Source: an uncultured Bacilli bacterium (GTDB lineage: Bacteria > Bacillota_I > Bacilli_A > RF39 > UBA660). From it: 6,323 nucleotides of DNA. The translations under genes and the position numbers were made by a program. Where the stretch lies: assembly GCA_944363755.1 (NCBI GenBank), contig CALVVC010000059.1:1-6323 (forward strand). Reading direction: 5' to 3'. Of this stretch, positions 5,603-6,323 are shown piece after piece; within the stretch, counting starts at the first letter, position 1, and each line of letters opens with the position of its first letter. The notes beneath the pieces are model-generated. The model made no database searches and had not been told where the DNA came from. It was given only the letters and a program-made list of their open reading frames with translations.

Positions 5603-5631
5603 ATTTTAATTAGTTTGACAAGATTAGTCAA
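5603..5631 (-). promoter_or_regulatory. Sigma-A promoter of the helix-turn-helix gene
   Basis: Minus-strand TTGACT (5631-5626) and TAAAAT (5608-5603) are 17 bases apart. Transcription would start near 5596, about 16 bases before the ATG at 5580, leaving AGGTGGTG as the ribosome site. The -35 box coincides with one arm of the palindrome at 5615-5631. Confidence 0.75.
5615..5631. promoter_or_regulatory. Candidate operator palindrome over the -35 box
   Basis: TTGAC, seven bases, GTCAA form a 17-bp dyad covering the -35 box and the beginning of the spacer of the helix-turn-helix promoter. A dimeric repressor bound here would block RNA polymerase. Autoregulation by the encoded helix-turn-helix protein is the simplest guess. 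Arms of five bases are short, so chance is possible. Confidence 0.45.
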
Positions 5632-5641
5632 GTAAAATTTA

Positions 5642-5657
5642 TGTAAAATACTTTACA
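5642..5657. promoter_or_regulatory. TGTAAA-N4-TTTACA palindrome upstream of the helix-turn-helix promoter
   Basis: TGTAAA (5642-5647) and TTTACA (5652-5657) are perfect inverted hexamers separated by four bases. The dyad lies ten bases upstream of the -35 box, between the mnmA terminator and the promoter. The same hexamer occurs twice, as a direct repeat, upstream of the 106-residue membrane gene (4652-4668). A shared regulator is possible, but the motif is AT-rich and could arise by chance. Confidence 0.4.
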
Positions 5658-5659
5658 AA

Positions 5660-5693
5660 ATAAGAAGTTATAATAAATACCATAACTTCTTAT
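5660..5693 (-). terminator. Intrinsic terminator of mnmA
   Basis: ATAAGAAGTTAT (5660-5671) and ATAACTTCTTAT (5682-5693) are a perfect 12-bp inverted repeat with a ten-base loop. On the minus strand the hairpin is followed by TTTTG, a short T-run. Its first arm is made by the last mnmA codons and the loop and second arm surround the TAA at 5668-5670, so the terminator overlaps the coding region. Confidence 0.75.
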
Positions 5694-6323
5694 CATTTTT
5701 TCTAACTTCTTTAACAATACCTCCTCCTAAACAGTATTCTCCAAGATAGAAAACACAAGCTTGTCCAGGAGTTACAGATTTAACATTATTATATCTAACA
5801 AGTATTTCTCCATTATCAAGGTATTCTAATTTAACAGAAACATCAGGAGCTCTATAACGAAACTTTGCCGTACAGTTTGTTGGCCTTTCATCACAATTAA
5901 AGTTAATATCTTCTAAGATAGCACTATCAGAGTAAAGATATTCATTGTCCTCTCCTTCTGCTACGTATAAAATGTTTTTATTTAGATCTTTTCCAACAAC
6001 AAATAATTTATCTTTACTGCCACCTATATCAAGTCCCCTTCTCTGCCCTATTGTATAATACATTAAACCATTATGTTCACCTAAAATTTCATTTGTTTCT
6101 ATATTAAGAATTTTTCCTTTTTGATTAGGTAAATAATTTCTTAAAAAGTTTTTAAAATTCCTTTCGCCAATAAAACAAATACCTGTAGAATCTTTTTTCT
6201 TAGCAGTTACTAATCCATACTTTTCTGCAATTTCTCGCACCTCTTTTTTATCTTTAATATCTCCTAGTGGAAATAAAACATTTTTAAGTTGTTCTTTAGA
6301 TACTTGTGATAAAAAGTAAGTTT
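5668..6323 (-). CDS. mnmA: tRNA 2-thiouridylase MnmA, C-terminal 217 residues (cut by window end)
   Basis: MnmA adds sulfur to C2 of the wobble uridine of tRNA-Lys, -Glu and -Gln, using ATP activation and a persulfide donor. The visible part starts in TYFLSQVSKEQL, runs through LFPLGDIKDKKEVREIAEKYGL and KKKDSTGICFIGER, and ends with the beta-barrel C-terminal domain (YYTIGQRRGLDIGG; FRYRAPD; SVTPGQACVFYLGEYCLGGGIV). Cys49 of the visible part, in STGIC, matches the catalytic Cys199 of the Escherichia coli enzyme. The ATP-binding PP-loop and the first catalytic Cys lie beyond base 6323. A GTG at 6240 is an internal Val codon, not the start: the frame stays open and family-like to the window edge. 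Full-length members have about 360-370 residues, so some 150 are missing. The TAA at 5668-5670 is inside its terminator hairpin. Confidence 0.97.
   Translation of the reverse strand, partial: TYFLSQVSKEQLKNVLFPLGDIKDKKEVREIAEKYGLVTAKKKDSTGICFIGERNFKNFLRNYLPNQKGKILNIETNEILGEHNGLMYYTIGQRRGLDIGGSKDKLFVVGKDLNKNILYVAEGEDNEYLYSDSAILEDINFNCDERPTNCTAKFRYRAPDVSVKLEYLDNGEILVRYNNVKSVTPGQACVFYLGEYCLGGGIVKEVRKNDKKLWYLL

Noticed and set aside
5642..5657. GlnR/TnrA box
   Set aside because: The consensus TGTNA-N7-TNACA needs 17 bases; this dyad has 16 and so the wrong spacing.
6238..6240. GTG as start of a short 190-residue gene
   Set aside because: The frame continues upstream with typical MnmA sequence to the window edge, so the codon is internal.

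Overview
The window is a stretch of chromosome from a very AT-rich low-GC Gram-positive (Bacillota), most like the AT-rich gut Bacilli or Erysipelotrichia-type lineages. The evidence is strong AGGAG-type ribosome sites, sigma-A promoters of the TTGaca-17-TATAAT kind, a Bacillus-type dif site, the xerD-deoB gene pair known from Bacillus, and a DUF1540 protein. The standard bacterial code is used: TGG encodes tryptophan and TGA is a stop codon (end of tmcAL), so this is not a Mycoplasma-type genome. No rRNA, tRNA, CRISPR array or insertion sequence was seen.

Layout, left to right. Bases 1-261 (minus) hold the start of guanylate kinase gmk, cut by the window edge. It is the second gene after tmcAL (267-1439, minus; tRNA-Met cytidine acetate ligase), five bases downstream of it. 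Two back-to-back promoters at 1470-1539 drive tmcAL leftwards and xerD-deoB rightwards. xerD (1558-2457) is a complete tyrosine recombinase with all six catalytic residues, and deoB (2460-3629) is phosphopentomutase. A bidirectional terminator at 3647-3674 separates deoB from a convergent 59-residue cysteine-rich DUF1540 protein (3666-3845, minus).

The most important element lies in the AT-rich non-coding stretch 3846-4264: a 28-bp dif site at 4188-4215. It differs at only two positions from the Bacillus subtilis dif as I remember it. This is where XerC/XerD resolve chromosome dimers, so the window probably lies at the replication terminus, with one of the recombinases encoded 1.7 kb away. 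The genes nearest to dif on each side (deoB and xerD to the left, apart from DUF1540; everything to the right) point toward it, as expected where forks converge.

Right of dif are three minus-strand genes of unknown function: a 106-residue protein with two membrane segments (4265-4585), a 36-residue single-span peptide (4698-4808), and a 255-residue helix-turn-helix protein (4813-5580). The last two are four bases apart and are probably translationally coupled. The helix-turn-helix promoter carries a palindrome over its -35 box and a second one just upstream. The window ends inside mnmA (5668 to the edge, minus; tRNA 2-thiouridylase).

Functionally the window mixes tRNA wobble-base modification (tmcAL, mnmA), nucleotide metabolism (gmk, deoB), chromosome dimer resolution (xerD, dif) and a small unknown regulator/membrane-peptide module. 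A recurrent structural habit is that three of the minus-strand genes have their stop codon inside the stem of their own terminator.
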